Made by a program: the position numbers and the translations under genes. A stretch of DNA of 64,000 nt from UBA2210 sp036825195 (lineage in GTDB: Bacteria; Desulfobacterota; Syntrophia; Syntrophales; UBA2210). The stretch's first letter is position 1; each line of letters starts with the position of its first letter. The DNA lies in assembly GCA_036825195.1 (NCBI GenBank), contig DAISYQ010000012.1, positions 6,589 through 70,588 on the forward strand, written 5' to 3'. The notes under the pieces are model-generated. The model searched no databases, had not been told where the DNA came from, and saw only the letters and a list, made by a program, of their open reading frames with translations. Shown here one piece after another: positions 45,611 through 55,201 of this stretch.

Positions 45611-46429
45611 CTACCTGATCTTGTGTCTCGGATTGGCAAGGGTTCCGCTCAGCACAACGGAAATATTCTTGTTAAAGGCGGGCACGTTTGCACGGCCTTT
45701 TATCGCTATCCTGCTGTTGAGAATATTATTGTTGAGCGCTATGTTTCCGTTAAAGGACCCATTCAACTGCTCTCCCGATATGTCTGCCTCATCTATCGTG
45801 AGAACTCGATCTTTCAGGGCGATATTGGTTTCAATGACGTCAAAATTCAGTTTGCCGAGTCCCAACAAGGCTTTGAGCAGTTCCAGTTCTCCATTGCGGA
45901 GTTTTAAGTCGGCGGTTCCCTTTCCGTTGATCATGTCCCCTGTCTTGCCGCTGAATTCCACAGAGCCGGTAAGTCTCCCGGTTATATGACGGTTCAGGGC
46001 GGTCTTCAGATAGGAACATTGCCCTATAGCGATGTTGTTCAGTCTGATCTGTGACTGTACCGGTCCACTGGTTGAAAAGCGATCTGCGAAGAGAATATCG
46101 GCAAGCACATCACCACCATAGGCATGTGCCTGCAAAGACACGGAGATGTTCCCCTGCAGGAGTTTGCCGAACAGCAACCGTGCCTTCACGTGATCTATCT
46201 TAACGTTTGTTCCGGGATCGTCCTTGCGGCCGAATACCAGGTTATCTCCCGTCATGGCCAGTGGGAAGGCAAGCGAGGCGGAATCCAATGACACGGATAT
46301 ATCGGGATTGTTCTTCGAGACGGCCGACTCGATGAACGTTCGTACACAGGTATCGGGAAAACAGCAGTACAGAAAGACTACCGTTATCAGAATGGCGTAT
46401 AGTATATATCCCGCAACTTTCTTTTTCAT
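45611..46429 (-). CDS. gspN: Type II secretion protein GspN
   Basis: Deltaproteobacterial-type GspN with an AsmA/DUF748-like beta fold. Signal anchor KKKVAGYILYAILITVVFLYCCFPD, then repeated strands (GDNLVFGRKDD, RLTGSVEFSGKTGDMINGKGTADL, GSFNGNIALNNNILNSRIAIKG). 272 residues. Placed between gspM and gspC, the usual place. Function within the complex is not well known. Confidence 0.9.
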   Translation of the reverse strand: MKKKVAGYILYAILITVVFLYCCFPDTCVRTFIESAVSKNNPDISVSLDSASLAFPLAMTGDNLVFGRKDDPGTNVKIDHVKARLLFGKLLQGNISVSLQAHAYGGDVLADILFADRFSTSGPVQSQIRLNNIAIGQCSYLKTALNRHITGRLTGSVEFSGKTGDMINGKGTADLKLRNGELELLKALLGLGKLNFDVIETNIALKDRVLTIDEADISGEQLNGSFNGNIALNNNILNSRIAIKGRANVPAFNKNISVVLSGTLANPRHKIR

Positions 46430-46449
46430 GGCCTCACATCGTCCGCTCG

Positions 46450-46989
46450 CTATAGGTATGTCATCAGGTGAATCAGTACGGTCAGGTATTCAGGGCTGTT
46501 CTTGCTCTGCTTGACCGATATTCTTTTTACCCGTACCAGGTTTTCCGGTGATTCAACGAGATACAGGTATTCGACGAGCTGTTGCAGCGTTATGTTTTCG
46601 AGGTTCATCTCTACGGATGATTCCTTGTAGGGATCGGCTTCTGTAGAGATGGAAGGCTTCATATATTTTATGTTTGCTTTAATAGCCGCTTTTCCCGCCT
46701 GTTCTTCGAGGAAAGAGAAAAGGGTAAATCCTTTCGGTCTCCGGGCGAGGGTGACACCGATATCGCCGGAATCGGCGCTCAGGGTACGGTATTCCGAACT
46801 GAGGGCGACGATTTCCTCCAGTGCCTTTTCGTTGACCTTTATGGAGTGTCTGACTCTTTCCCGCGCGTCCACAAAGGGGAGGATGACAAACTGGCCGACA
46901 AGAAATACAATTACAAGGAACGCCCCCAGGGAAACATAGAGCTTCTCTCTCTTTGTCAGTTTTGGTTTCACCAAAAAATTCATCGTCAT
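46450..46989 (-). CDS. gspM: Type II secretion protein GspM
   Basis: Inner-membrane platform protein. LTKREKLYVSLGAFLVIVFLVGQFVILP is the membrane helix, followed by a coiled-coil (ERVRHSIKVNEKALEEIVAL) and a small ferredoxin-like domain (NITLQQLVEYLYLVESPENLVRVKRISV). 179 residues from ATG 46989, which overlaps the gspL stop (TGATG); ATG 46983 and GTG 46992 are alternatives. Confidence 0.85.
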   Translation of the reverse strand: MTMNFLVKPKLTKREKLYVSLGAFLVIVFLVGQFVILPFVDARERVRHSIKVNEKALEEIVALSSEYRTLSADSGDIGVTLARRPKGFTLFSFLEEQAGKAAIKANIKYMKPSISTEADPYKESSVEMNLENITLQQLVEYLYLVESPENLVRVKRISVKQSKNSPEYLTVLIHLMTYL

Positions 46990-48512
46990 CACAGGTCCAT
47001 TTTCATGTCCAATTCGACCCTGTTTTCCTTCTTTATAAGGCTTGCAGAGCTGATCTTGACATTCTTAAGGATGTTCGATTTGTCAAGGGCCTTCTTTATG
47101 GCATCCACCGTGTTGAAATTATCGGTCTGGCCCTTGATCGTTACGGTGTTCCCGTCATACTGGAAACTCGTTATGAGAAAATCCACGGACGTTGGAATAA
47201 GCCGCGATATATCGTCCAGTATGGCCAGTACTCCTGTACCCATACTGTTTTTTGTCCCTGTGAACGGATTGCGCAGTTGTTCGACCTTGACCCTCGCCTG
47301 TTGAACGGGATCGACTATCCGGGTCACTTCCGGCCATGTGTCGCGAAAGACGCCGGTAATCTCCTTTTTCAGGTCTTTCAGGTATACTGTGTCGTAGTGG
47401 TAATCGAGAGAGAGATCGATACCGAAGAGACAGAGAATAAAAAAGAAGAGGAGTGCTATCCAGCGGAAACTTTTCTTGAATTCATCATACTTTCTTTTCG
47501 GTCTGAAATCGCCACGGCTGAAGTTAAATCCGTCCGTGTCCCGTACATTCCTGGTTGCGAGTGCAAGGGCCTGATTCATAAATGCAGGATCCCAGCTCTT
47601 TGCGGTTTTTCTCTCCATATGAATGGATTCGGTCGCCGATAGATCGGCCACGGCTACCGGAATGGAGAAGAACCGTTCCATCTCCTCCCTCAGCAGGGGC
47701 GAGTGCGACCCTCCGCCGGTTAGAAATATTGTTGAGGGCATCGAATCGATTGCGCCGTTGAGCATAAGAAAGTTCAGGGTATTCTCAACGTCTGAGAAGA
47801 AGCGGGTATATACCGTGCCGATATCCTCCCTCGCACCTTCGACCCTTCCCGTCTTTTTTCTCTCTTCCGCAAGGTTCCGGTCGCAACCGAAGGTTCGGGC
47901 TATCCGGTCGGATATGTCATCCCCTCCGAATCGAAAGTGTCGTATCTGGATGATTTTGGTCCCTGTAAAAAGGACGCCCGCCGTTTCACTCTTGCCTATG
48001 TCCAGCAGCAGACCGTATTCGTCGGAATCGCAGTCGGCCGCGAGTTTCAGGGCTACGGGAACGGAGCCGATATCTATGATCGATGTCTCCACATGGTGCA
48101 TTGCAAGGAGGCGGACGAGGTCGCCTACGGCGGATTTCAGGGTCGATGCCACCAGCGCCTCCGGCTGTTCCGAGGGAACCGTTATCACGTAGTCGATCAG
48201 GACGTCGTCGAAGGGGTATGGGATAAGCGGTTCAATCTCGTAGGGAAGGATCTGGCCGATCTTTTTCCTGTTCTTGAAGGGGAGTTTGATATTTCGGAAG
48301 GAGAACCGGCTGACCGGCAGAGATGTGATGCATATGTTACTTCTGATGGTGCCGTTCTCAAACAGCTTCTCTATTGCCCTGTCGAGACCGCCCGCTTCTT
48401 CGATATCGATCATCGTCGAGTCGATAACATGGTATTCCCTGAGACCGGCGGTAACCTGAACCGCTTTTATGCTGTCTTCACCTATGTCGAGGCCAAGGAT
48501 CTTTTCCGGCAT
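46989..48512 (-). CDS. gspL: Type II secretion protein GspL
   Basis: Links GspE to the membrane. Actin-like cytoplasmic domain (KILGLDIGEDSIKAVQV, LLLDIGKSETAGVLF, IFLTGGGSHSPLL), one membrane helix (about 348-370, WIALLFFFILCLFGIDLSL), and a periplasmic ferredoxin-like domain. PilM-like at the N-terminus, but the fused C-terminal part and neighbours make it GspL. 507 residues; one-base overlap with gspK. Confidence 0.92.
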   Translation of the reverse strand: MPEKILGLDIGEDSIKAVQVTAGLREYHVIDSTMIDIEEAGGLDRAIEKLFENGTIRSNICITSLPVSRFSFRNIKLPFKNRKKIGQILPYEIEPLIPYPFDDVLIDYVITVPSEQPEALVASTLKSAVGDLVRLLAMHHVETSIIDIGSVPVALKLAADCDSDEYGLLLDIGKSETAGVLFTGTKIIQIRHFRFGGDDISDRIARTFGCDRNLAEERKKTGRVEGAREDIGTVYTRFFSDVENTLNFLMLNGAIDSMPSTIFLTGGGSHSPLLREEMERFFSIPVAVADLSATESIHMERKTAKSWDPAFMNQALALATRNVRDTDGFNFSRGDFRPKRKYDEFKKSFRWIALLFFFILCLFGIDLSLDYHYDTVYLKDLKKEITGVFRDTWPEVTRIVDPVQQARVKVEQLRNPFTGTKNSMGTGVLAILDDISRLIPTSVDFLITSFQYDGNTVTIKGQTDNFNTVDAIKKALDKSNILKNVKISSASLIKKENRVELDMKMDL

Positions 48513-49486
48513 CAGTCAACTTCCCAGGATAGTATCTGTACGGTCTTCTTTCCGCTGTCTCTCTCGACGACGCTGCTGATTTTCCTGCTCATGGAGTTCA
48601 GGATCCCTGTAGATGTTATACTAAAGATGTTGCTCTTCACGGATATCAGTGACGGTGATATGGTGATTCCGTCCATGCCCGGCACCCCCCTATACCATGA
48701 TGAATCGGACAGGGTGTTCAGTTTGTCTTTTCTGAACTCCTCCATATTCGAAACCATTTCCTCGGTGATGTCGTCTGCCAGTGCCATCAGCACCACTCCG
48801 GGAGCCGTATTTATATTGATCGTACCCGTTCCGTACACGGTGAGATATTTCCTGATGCCGGGGCTTTCTTCGGTTCCGTAGTACAGTTCTTTCGTAACGC
48901 CCTTTATCATAAGCAGTTCATCGATACTGTCGAGAGGTCCGTTCTTACATGCATAGGGCTTACTCAGATTTCCATAATACGAATTTTCTGCGCCGAAGCC
49001 GGTTATTTCTCCATCCTCATCAATCCAGTCCTTCATCGCGTCGATGATATCTCCGGCCTGATGTTCATCGAGGCTGAATGCAGGGAGGGTCAGAAATCGT
49101 ATAAGCACGTCTTCGATCTCGCTGTTGTATTCACCGTCCTTGACCAGGTGATTGATCGGTATCTTACCAGATTCATCCGTAATATTCAGCATGAAATGTC
49201 CTTCGTCAAAGAAAGCGGATGATCCCGCGGAGATGAGTTCCAGGTTTGCCCAGTCTTCGTTGAGAGAATCGAAATCGTTTGAATCTTCTATCAGGAACGC
49301 TTCCGCCCCGTACAAACCGGACTTTGCGATATACAGAAGCTTGATCCCGTCTCGCAGATTTGCCGCCTCGTACACCTCGGATCTCGATGACAGGTTGAGC
49401 TGCAGCGTGAGGGCAATGATGACGGCTATCATCAGGATTACCAGGATTAATGCCACACCGCGATTGTTTGACAGGACCTTTCTCAT
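48512..49486 (-). CDS. gspK: Type II secretion minor pseudopilin GspK
   Basis: Tip pseudopilin. Short leader MRKVLSNNRG, then GVALILVILMIAVIIALTLQL without the Glu5 of other pilins, which is typical for GspK. Large globular domain with helix-hairpin-like segment SIDELLMIKGVTKELYYG and NINTAPGVVLMALADDI. 324 residues, normal. Starts 4 bases inside gspJ. Confidence 0.94.
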   Translation of the reverse strand: MRKVLSNNRGVALILVILMIAVIIALTLQLNLSSRSEVYEAANLRDGIKLLYIAKSGLYGAEAFLIEDSNDFDSLNEDWANLELISAGSSAFFDEGHFMLNITDESGKIPINHLVKDGEYNSEIEDVLIRFLTLPAFSLDEHQAGDIIDAMKDWIDEDGEITGFGAENSYYGNLSKPYACKNGPLDSIDELLMIKGVTKELYYGTEESPGIRKYLTVYGTGTININTAPGVVLMALADDITEEMVSNMEEFRKDKLNTLSDSSWYRGVPGMDGITISPSLISVKSNIFSITSTGILNSMSRKISSVVERDSGKKTVQILSWEVD

Positions 49487-50136
49487 GGTTTTTCCACCAT
49501 TGGCAGGAACACCTTCGTCATGAACCGGTACGGATTCTCAGCGTCATCGGGATTCGTAAACTCCAGATGTATCGCGATTATCGAGGGAATTTTGTTCTTG
49601 TGCGGTTCGAGCCCGGAATGCCATGAGTCATACTCTTCTCCCTTTGTGTCGTAGAAGGTATACGTTACGGAACGCAACCCTTCGCACAGGATAAATCCCT
49701 CACCCCTGAAAAGAGTATCTTCATTCTCGGCACTATCTTTAAAGACCGTGTCTTCTCTCATCAGGGTAGGACCTTCTTCACCTTCCTCCTCGATATAGTA
49801 GCCGATCTGCGCAATACCCGTAACATCTCCGTACTCGGGGTCCAGATGGGCCGATGAAAAAAAGGAAAGGTTCATAAATCGGTTGTCCGCTATTTCGAAC
49901 TCTTCCGAGATAAACCTGAACGAATCATCGTACCTGCAGACGGATTCCAGATCGATTATCATACGTGCCATAGTACTGCGGGCCGAGCGATAGACGGTAT
50001 TGCCGGATTGTGTGTCCTCAACAATCCCGAACGTTCCCATATAAGCGGCATATACGGTACCCATCACGATCGTCAGGATCGCTATGGCGATAAGTATTTC
50101 AACAAGGGTGAAGCCGCTTTTTTTAACCGCAATCAT
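49483..50136 (-). CDS. gspJ: Type II secretion minor pseudopilin GspJ
   Basis: Leader MIAVKKSG then FTLVEILIAIAILTIVMGTVYAAY (prepilin peptidase site G/F, Glu5). The C-terminal region has the beta pattern of GspJ (LCEGLRSVTYTFYDTKGEEYDSW, IPSIIAIHLEFTN). 217 residues. Overlaps gspK; 81 bases after gspI. Confidence 0.92.
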   Translation of the reverse strand: MIAVKKSGFTLVEILIAIAILTIVMGTVYAAYMGTFGIVEDTQSGNTVYRSARSTMARMIIDLESVCRYDDSFRFISEEFEIADNRFMNLSFFSSAHLDPEYGDVTGIAQIGYYIEEEGEEGPTLMREDTVFKDSAENEDTLFRGEGFILCEGLRSVTYTFYDTKGEEYDSWHSGLEPHKNKIPSIIAIHLEFTNPDDAENPYRFMTKVFLPMVEKP

Positions 50137-50217
50137 AACGGTTCCTCGGTGTGTCCGGGTATCTGCGTAAATGGTTTGTTACCGCCTATCTCGCATGAGA
50201 ATCCAATAGGCGATACA

Positions 50218-50607
50218 TCACCGGTACAGGACGAGCCGGTAGGCGTTATTCACTAACAGCCGGCTGTTTGTTACCGTCAGTTCAATCTTTTTCAGGTTTT
50301 CAATCTCCGTTTCGAATACAGCCAGGTTCCATCGATAATCGGGAAAATCATCACCGAAATCGCCTTCTCCGGAATGTATGTCTCCCGGCGACATCGCTTC
50401 GATGTGTGCCATCCGGGATTGGGCCAGAAGGGGAGCCGTTGTTTCAAACCGCGACCTGCCGGTCATGGATATACTCTGTGACTGTGATTGAAAAACCGCT
50501 GTGAGGGAGATTGCGAGAATGGCCATGGCCAGCATGACTTCAAGGAGCGTAAATCCCCCGGAACCATATCTGCGTGAACGCTGCGTCATCTGTGTCCAGC
50601 TGCCCAT
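50218..50607 (-). CDS. gspI: Type II secretion minor pseudopilin GspI
   Basis: Leader ending GSGG, then FTLLEVMLAMAILAISLTAVFQSQ. Short globular part with WNLAVFETEIENLKKIELTV. 129 residues from ATG 50607. An ATG at codon 7 is a shorter option. First gene of the gspI-to-gspE run; the divergent HEAT gene begins 295 bases away. Confidence 0.9.
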   Translation of the reverse strand: MGSWTQMTQRSRRYGSGGFTLLEVMLAMAILAISLTAVFQSQSQSISMTGRSRFETTAPLLAQSRMAHIEAMSPGDIHSGEGDFGDDFPDYRWNLAVFETEIENLKKIELTVTNSRLLVNNAYRLVLYR

Positions 50608-50692
50608 ATCTCATCCTTACAATGCTCAACACCGTGTATTTTAAAAATTTCTATCATAGGGTTCCGGATTTTTCAATACGGCCATTTATCTG

Positions 50693-50720
50693 TTGACAAG
50701 CACATTCGTTCAGGTATTAT
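50693..50720 (+). promoter_or_regulatory. Promoter of the HEAT/CPBP pair
   Basis: TTGACA (50693-50698), 16 bases, TATTAT (50715-50720) on the plus strand, in the 295-base divergent region shared with gspI. The leader would be about 180 bases. Confidence 0.6.
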
Positions 50721-50902
50721 GCAATGATAATCACGATGTTTGCATAAAGAAACAGTTCTAAAGCCACCGGAAGTGAATCATAGCGATATTGTAGAGAATG
50801 AACGAAATGTCCGGATACATTCTCTCAGAGCCCACCCTTTCAGGCTCCGGTGACTGTGTCTGGGGATCAGAATGTTTCTCCATATAGGTGTTATACGATG
50901 CC

Positions 50903-52369
50903 ATGAAGACATTCAGAATAATTCTTCCCGGCCTCTTGGTTGCTCAGATTATAGCTACGCTTCAGGTTTACATCTCTGATATCCATCTGTCCCTGTCCCT
51001 CGATGCCATAAAGAGCGCCGGTTATTTCGCCGTTCCCAACCAGTACATAGTGTCCGGCCTCCGGGAGCTGTCCACGGCCTTCTTCGGCGGTATGTTTTTC
51101 ACCTTCAGTGCGGGAGTTGGTATCTCACTCCTGGCATTTCTGGCAGCCTGGGTGTGGGATCGTATCTTCTCGCGCAACAAATTACTCCTGATTCCCTTCC
51201 TGGTATTGTGGATATGGGTGATTGCTGAGGTAAACAGCCATGGGGTATGTCTCATTGTCTCATCCTACTTTTTTGTCATACCACCCATCGTCTTCACGGT
51301 CTTCATGAGACGGATATCCGGGGAAAAAGCTCCTTTTAAAGAGGCTGCCTGTTCGATCCCCCTTTTACTCCTCGCATTGCTCTGGACGCTTCAGATGGGA
51401 ACCAGCCCGTTCCAGGGTATCAGAGATGTCTATCTCCTTTCCAATTCGTTCGGTGCTAAGATAAACGATTTCTACTATGCCTATACCCTGTATCCTGCGG
51501 AGGTATTCAAGACACAGGAACAGAAGATGCTCAAAACATACAGACTGGAGAATGCTAGCGGTATTTCTTTCATGCAATCACTGGAAAGAACGCTGGAGGG
51601 TCGAGATTACCTGTATGTGGAAGGGTATGATGATGTTGACCTGACGATAAAGGATGAAGGAAACGGGACCTTGCTTTTTAAGGACAGAGGCAAAACGATT
51701 CTTACAACCAGTCTTGAGGACTTTCTTCTCAAACCGTCAGCCGTGTTACAGGAGTTTTCAGCCAAAACCGACAGGTATGCATTCTTCCGTCAGTTTACCT
51801 TTTTTTCTATTCTCATGGCTTTTCCCATACTCCTGTATATCGTAACATATACAGTGATTCATAGAATATTTCGTCTTTTTCTCGATACGAGAGACTCGGT
51901 AATTATCACCTCGATAATCTGTTTTTTCATAGGCGTGGCGTTTCTCCTCCCTCTTGTGGGCATAGGGAAGAACGTCAATACGGGTAATCTGAGCAGTGCT
52001 ATGGAGTCCGGACAGTGGCGAAATCGAGTCGCTGCCCTGAAAACGATACAGCAAAAACGGCTTGATATTAGTGCGTTCGGAAACTATAGACCGATGCTCA
52101 CCTCTCAATATGCGGCTGAGAGATACTGGCTTGCAGACGCTCTGGGGTACAGCAGGAAACCCGAGGCGTACAGGGACCTGCTGGTTCTTCTGGACGACCC
52201 TTCGCCCAATGTGGTCTGCAAGGCATTTGAGGCCCTGGGGAGAAGGGGGGACAGGCATGTTGTTCCGGAGATTATGAAGAGGATCGAAGCATCGGATCAC
52301 TGGTATGAACAGTGGTATGCCTATAAGACCCTGAGGACCCTTGGGTGGAAGCAAACAAGATCGAAATAA
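50903..52369 (+). CDS. Membrane protein with C-terminal HEAT repeats
   Basis: 488 residues from ATG 50903 (a GTG at 50888 is an alternative; no strong ribosome site is seen for either). About five N-terminal membrane helices (residues 5-170), a soluble middle (about 170-300, SNSFGAKINDFYYAYTLYP), two more helices near 300-365, and HEAT-like repeats at the end (QWRNRVAALKTIQQ, PEAYRDLLVLLDDPSPNVVCKAFEALGRRG, VVPEIMKRIEAS). No family recognized for the membrane part. Sits with the protease gene, against the gsp direction, exactly between gspI and gspH. Confidence 0.8.
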   Translation: MKTFRIILPGLLVAQIIATLQVYISDIHLSLSLDAIKSAGYFAVPNQYIVSGLRELSTAFFGGMFFTFSAGVGISLLAFLAAWVWDRIFSRNKLLLIPFLVLWIWVIAEVNSHGVCLIVSSYFFVIPPIVFTVFMRRISGEKAPFKEAACSIPLLLLALLWTLQMGTSPFQGIRDVYLLSNSFGAKINDFYYAYTLYPAEVFKTQEQKMLKTYRLENASGISFMQSLERTLEGRDYLYVEGYDDVDLTIKDEGNGTLLFKDRGKTILTTSLEDFLLKPSAVLQEFSAKTDRYAFFRQFTFFSILMAFPILLYIVTYTVIHRIFRLFLDTRDSVIITSIICFFIGVAFLLPLVGIGKNVNTGNLSSAMESGQWRNRVAALKTIQQKRLDISAFGNYRPMLTSQYAAERYWLADALGYSRKPEAYRDLLVLLDDPSPNVVCKAFEALGRRGDRHVVPEIMKRIEASDHWYEQWYAYKTLRTLGWKQTRSK

Positions 52370-52998
52370 AACTACTGGCAGTCATCATTGCCGCCGTTGT
52401 TCTTACGGAGGCAATAACGAGATGCATGCTTCTGATGGAAACGTATCATCCCATGATTATCATGGGGGCGGCCCGCATCACCGGGATAGTGCTGATTGTT
52501 CTGATTGTGCTCCTGTGGGGAAGGGGTATGTCGTCCATAGGGCTGTCACCTCCTGCCATAATGCCCGGGCTGAAAACGGGCCTGCTGTGGTCGGCCCTTC
52601 TGGGGGCGGTTACCCTCCTTGTTTTTGCGGGATTATTCGTAGCCGGGATCGATCCCATGTCATTGATTCGGGCCGATTTGCCGTCAGGACGTAAAGACAT
52701 CCTCCTCTTTTTTGCCGTGGGAGCCGTTATAGCCCCCGTGGCGGAAGAAGTCTTTTTCCGGGGGGTGTTGTATGGGTTTTTCAGGAGATGGGGTGTAGTG
52801 GTCGCCCTTGTCATCAGCACGGTGCTGTTTGTTATGGTGCATCCCATCGGTTCCGGTGTGCCGTGGCCACAGATTGCGGGGGGCGTACTCTTTGCGGCAG
52901 CATACGAGACCGCGGGAAGCCTGGCGGCGCCTATGGTCATTCACATCCTGGGAAATCTTGCCATCTTCACCCTGTCGCTCATATCCGGCATGTCTTAA
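52345..52998 (+). CDS. CPBP family intramembrane glutamic protease
   Basis: 217 residues, about seven membrane helices. Catalytic signatures of the CPBP/Abi family: PVAEEVFFRGVLYG (EExxxR), VLFVMVHP, and VIHILGN. Start is GTG 52345, inside the last codons of the HEAT gene (25-base overlap), so the pair is coupled. CPBP proteases mature peptides, prenylated proteins or, in some Deltaproteobacteria, C-terminal sorting tails of secreted proteins; the position inside the T2SS locus makes the last possible. Confidence 0.9.
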   Translation: MEANKIEIKLLAVIIAAVVLTEAITRCMLLMETYHPMIIMGAARITGIVLIVLIVLLWGRGMSSIGLSPPAIMPGLKTGLLWSALLGAVTLLVFAGLFVAGIDPMSLIRADLPSGRKDILLFFAVGAVIAPVAEEVFFRGVLYGFFRRWGVVVALVISTVLFVMVHPIGSGVPWPQIAGGVLFAAAYETAGSLAAPMVIHILGNLAIFTLSLISGMS

Positions 52999-53029
52999 GT
53001 AGGAATCTGCCCTCTGTGTCTGAAGAACT

Positions 53030-53533
53030 CTATCTGTAATCGTCATACACCCTGATGCGGCTGAGGAAGGGCTCGAAGATCAGTGTGCGATGTCTGTCCT
53101 TTTTGGCAAGATGCAGTACCGTCGGCTGCACGTAGCCTTTTCTGAAGAACCGTATGTCGAACCCCCCGTCGGTGGTTTTTTCCTCCTTAAACCGGAAGAT
53201 ATCTTCCACTATCACTCCATCGGGGAGTTGGTAGGCACGGTTCCGTATCGTATCCAAGGCTTCAGGAGTTGCATCTGCGCTGTATGCGTAGATACGACGG
53301 TTGTCGAGATCCAGGTGCAGGATGTAATCAACCTGGTTGCGGATTGCGTCGCTGCGCAGTTCATCGCCCCTATTAACCAGATGGTTTGAAGCCGATTGTA
53401 AGCCGTCGTTGAGCAGGCTATCGCGGACCCTGGGGACGGCTATCAGCATCATCAATCCTATGAGGAGCACGACAACGGAAAGCTCTATTAAGGTAAATCC
53501 GCTGTTACTCCGTATCCCAGTTCGTAATGTCAC
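53030..53533 (-). CDS. gspH: Type II secretion minor pseudopilin GspH
   Basis: Leader VTLRTGIRSNSG then FTLIELSVVVLLIGLMMLIAVPRV. The GspH-type globular domain follows (ELRSDAIRNQVDYILHLDLDNRRIYAY). GTG 53533, 28 bases inside gspG, is the only reasonable start near the leader; the frame is open far upstream but antisense-like in composition. 167 residues. Confidence 0.88.
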   Translation of the reverse strand: MTLRTGIRSNSGFTLIELSVVVLLIGLMMLIAVPRVRDSLLNDGLQSASNHLVNRGDELRSDAIRNQVDYILHLDLDNRRIYAYSADATPEALDTIRNRAYQLPDGVIVEDIFRFKEEKTTDGGFDIRFFRKGYVQPTVLHLAKKDRHRTLIFEPFLSRIRVYDDYR

Positions 53534-53939
53534 TGTTTTTACCGTCGCCGCCCGGCTCACCGTCGGCCCCATAGGATATGATGTCGTAGTCTCCTTTTGT
53601 TCCCGGGGACAGGTAGAGGTAGTCGTTATCCCAGGGGTCTCTCGGAATCTTTCCCTTTTCAAGGTACCCGCCCTCCCGCCATTTTTTGGCGAGTTCCCCC
53701 ACTTCGGGGGGCTCGACGAGCGCTTGCAGACCCTGCTCCGTGGTGGGATAGTTTCCGTTATCGAGCTTGTAGAGTTTGAGGGCCGTTTCCAGGCTTTCAA
53801 TCTGTATCCGGGCTTTTGCCTGTCTCGCCTCGTCGGGTCTGCTCATGATTCTGGGCATGATCAGTCCCGCAAGGATGCCGAGAATCACTATGACAACCAT
53901 CAATTCAATCAGCGTAAAACCATTGTCATTTCTTCTCAT
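53505..53939 (-). CDS. gspG: Type II secretion major pseudopilin GspG
   Basis: Main pseudopilus subunit. MRRNDNG/FTLIELMVVIVILGILAGLIMPRIM, then the GspG signature LKLYKLDNGNYPTTEQGLQALVE and PWDNDYLYLSPG, ending ISYGADGEPGGDGKNSDITNW with the calcium-binding loop. 144 residues. 32 bases after gspF. Confidence 0.97.
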   Translation of the reverse strand: MRRNDNGFTLIELMVVIVILGILAGLIMPRIMSRPDEARQAKARIQIESLETALKLYKLDNGNYPTTEQGLQALVEPPEVGELAKKWREGGYLEKGKIPRDPWDNDYLYLSPGTKGDYDIISYGADGEPGGDGKNSDITNWDTE

Positions 53940-53971
53940 TACCGTCTTCTCCTCGCCGGTTTCCGGTGTGA

Positions 53972-55201
53972 TTACCGTATTAATTGATTCATCTCGTAGA
54001 TCGGAAGTAATATGGAAACGACTATGATGCCCACCAGGAGACCCATGATAAGGATCATAATCGGTTCCAGCATGGATGTCATGATCATGATGCCCGACTC
54101 CACCTCTGTTTCATAACTGGCGGCAATCTTGGAGAGCATCTGTTCCAATGTCCCGCTTTGTTCGCCCATGGAGATCATCTGGATCGCAAAGGGAGGAAAG
54201 AGACCGCTCTTCGAGAGGGCCGCGGACAGGCTCTGCCCCTCTTCCACATCCCTGGCCGCCTCCTCGAGTGCATCCGCTATCAGGGTATTATCCGCCACGT
54301 TCTTTGCGATGGCGAGGGCTGTCAGAAGGGGGACCCCGCTCCGTAGAAGGGTGGCGAGTGTCTGGCTCAGACGTGCCACGACCATTTTATGAATCATGGG
54401 GCCAATCAGCGGCATCCCTATCTTCATCCTGTCCCACAGATATCGTCCCTTTCGAGTTCGTTTGAACGCATAGGCAAGCCCTCCGTACAGGGCGATGGCG
54501 ATCAGAAGTATGATGAGCCAGAACGATCTCAGAAAACCGCTGAAAGAGATCAGGAGGACCGTTATGCCGGGAAGGGTCTGATGCATCTCGTCAAATATAT
54601 GTGTAATCTTGGGGACAATAAAGGTGGTGAGAAAAAAGAGAACGGCGCTGCCTATGAAGAACATAAAGAGCGGGTAGGCGAGAGCAGCCTTTATTTTTCC
54701 TCTGACGGCCTGCTGATTTTCGTTGAAGTCCGCCAGTCGTTCGAGGACGATATCGAGTGTTCCCGATGCCTCGCCGGCACGAATCATATTGATGTAAAAA
54801 GGGGAAAAGGTTCCGGGGTACTGGGAGGCGCTTTGTGCCAGACTGTTCCCCTCATTGACCCCTTCCTTGATCTGGGCCAGAGTTTTTTTCAGTTGCGTGT
54901 TAACGGTCTGGGAAGTGATGGCCACTAATGAGGCTACGAGGGGTATCCCGGCGCCGAGAAGCGTGGCCAGCTGCCTGGTCATAACGGATATATCACGCTG
55001 ACTTACCCGCTTGAACGGATTGCCGACGGATCTTTTATACGATGTCTCCTGTCTTTCCCCTGACGATGTTTCAATCAGATCAATGGGAAACTTATTGCTC
55101 TCTCTCAATTTTTGCCGTGCTGCCAGAGTGCTCTCGGCATCAATGATACCCTTCAGCTTCTTGCCCTTGATACTCAGGGCATGATATTCATAGACAGGCA
55201 T
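53972..55201 (-). CDS. gspF: Type II secretion inner-membrane protein GspF
   Basis: Platform protein. Two copies of the GspF domain (RQLATLLGAGIPLVASL and SQTLATLLRSGVPLLTAL) and three membrane helices, last near 375-398 (PIMILIMGLLVGIIVVSILLPIY). 409 residues. First gene of the gspF-G-H run. The N-terminus MPVYEYHALSIKGKKLKGIIDAES is standard. Confidence 0.97.
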   Translation of the reverse strand: MPVYEYHALSIKGKKLKGIIDAESTLAARQKLRESNKFPIDLIETSSGERQETSYKRSVGNPFKRVSQRDISVMTRQLATLLGAGIPLVASLVAITSQTVNTQLKKTLAQIKEGVNEGNSLAQSASQYPGTFSPFYINMIRAGEASGTLDIVLERLADFNENQQAVRGKIKAALAYPLFMFFIGSAVLFFLTTFIVPKITHIFDEMHQTLPGITVLLISFSGFLRSFWLIILLIAIALYGGLAYAFKRTRKGRYLWDRMKIGMPLIGPMIHKMVVARLSQTLATLLRSGVPLLTALAIAKNVADNTLIADALEEAARDVEEGQSLSAALSKSGLFPPFAIQMISMGEQSGTLEQMLSKIAASYETEVESGIMIMTSMLEPIMILIMGLLVGIIVVSILLPIYEMNQLIR

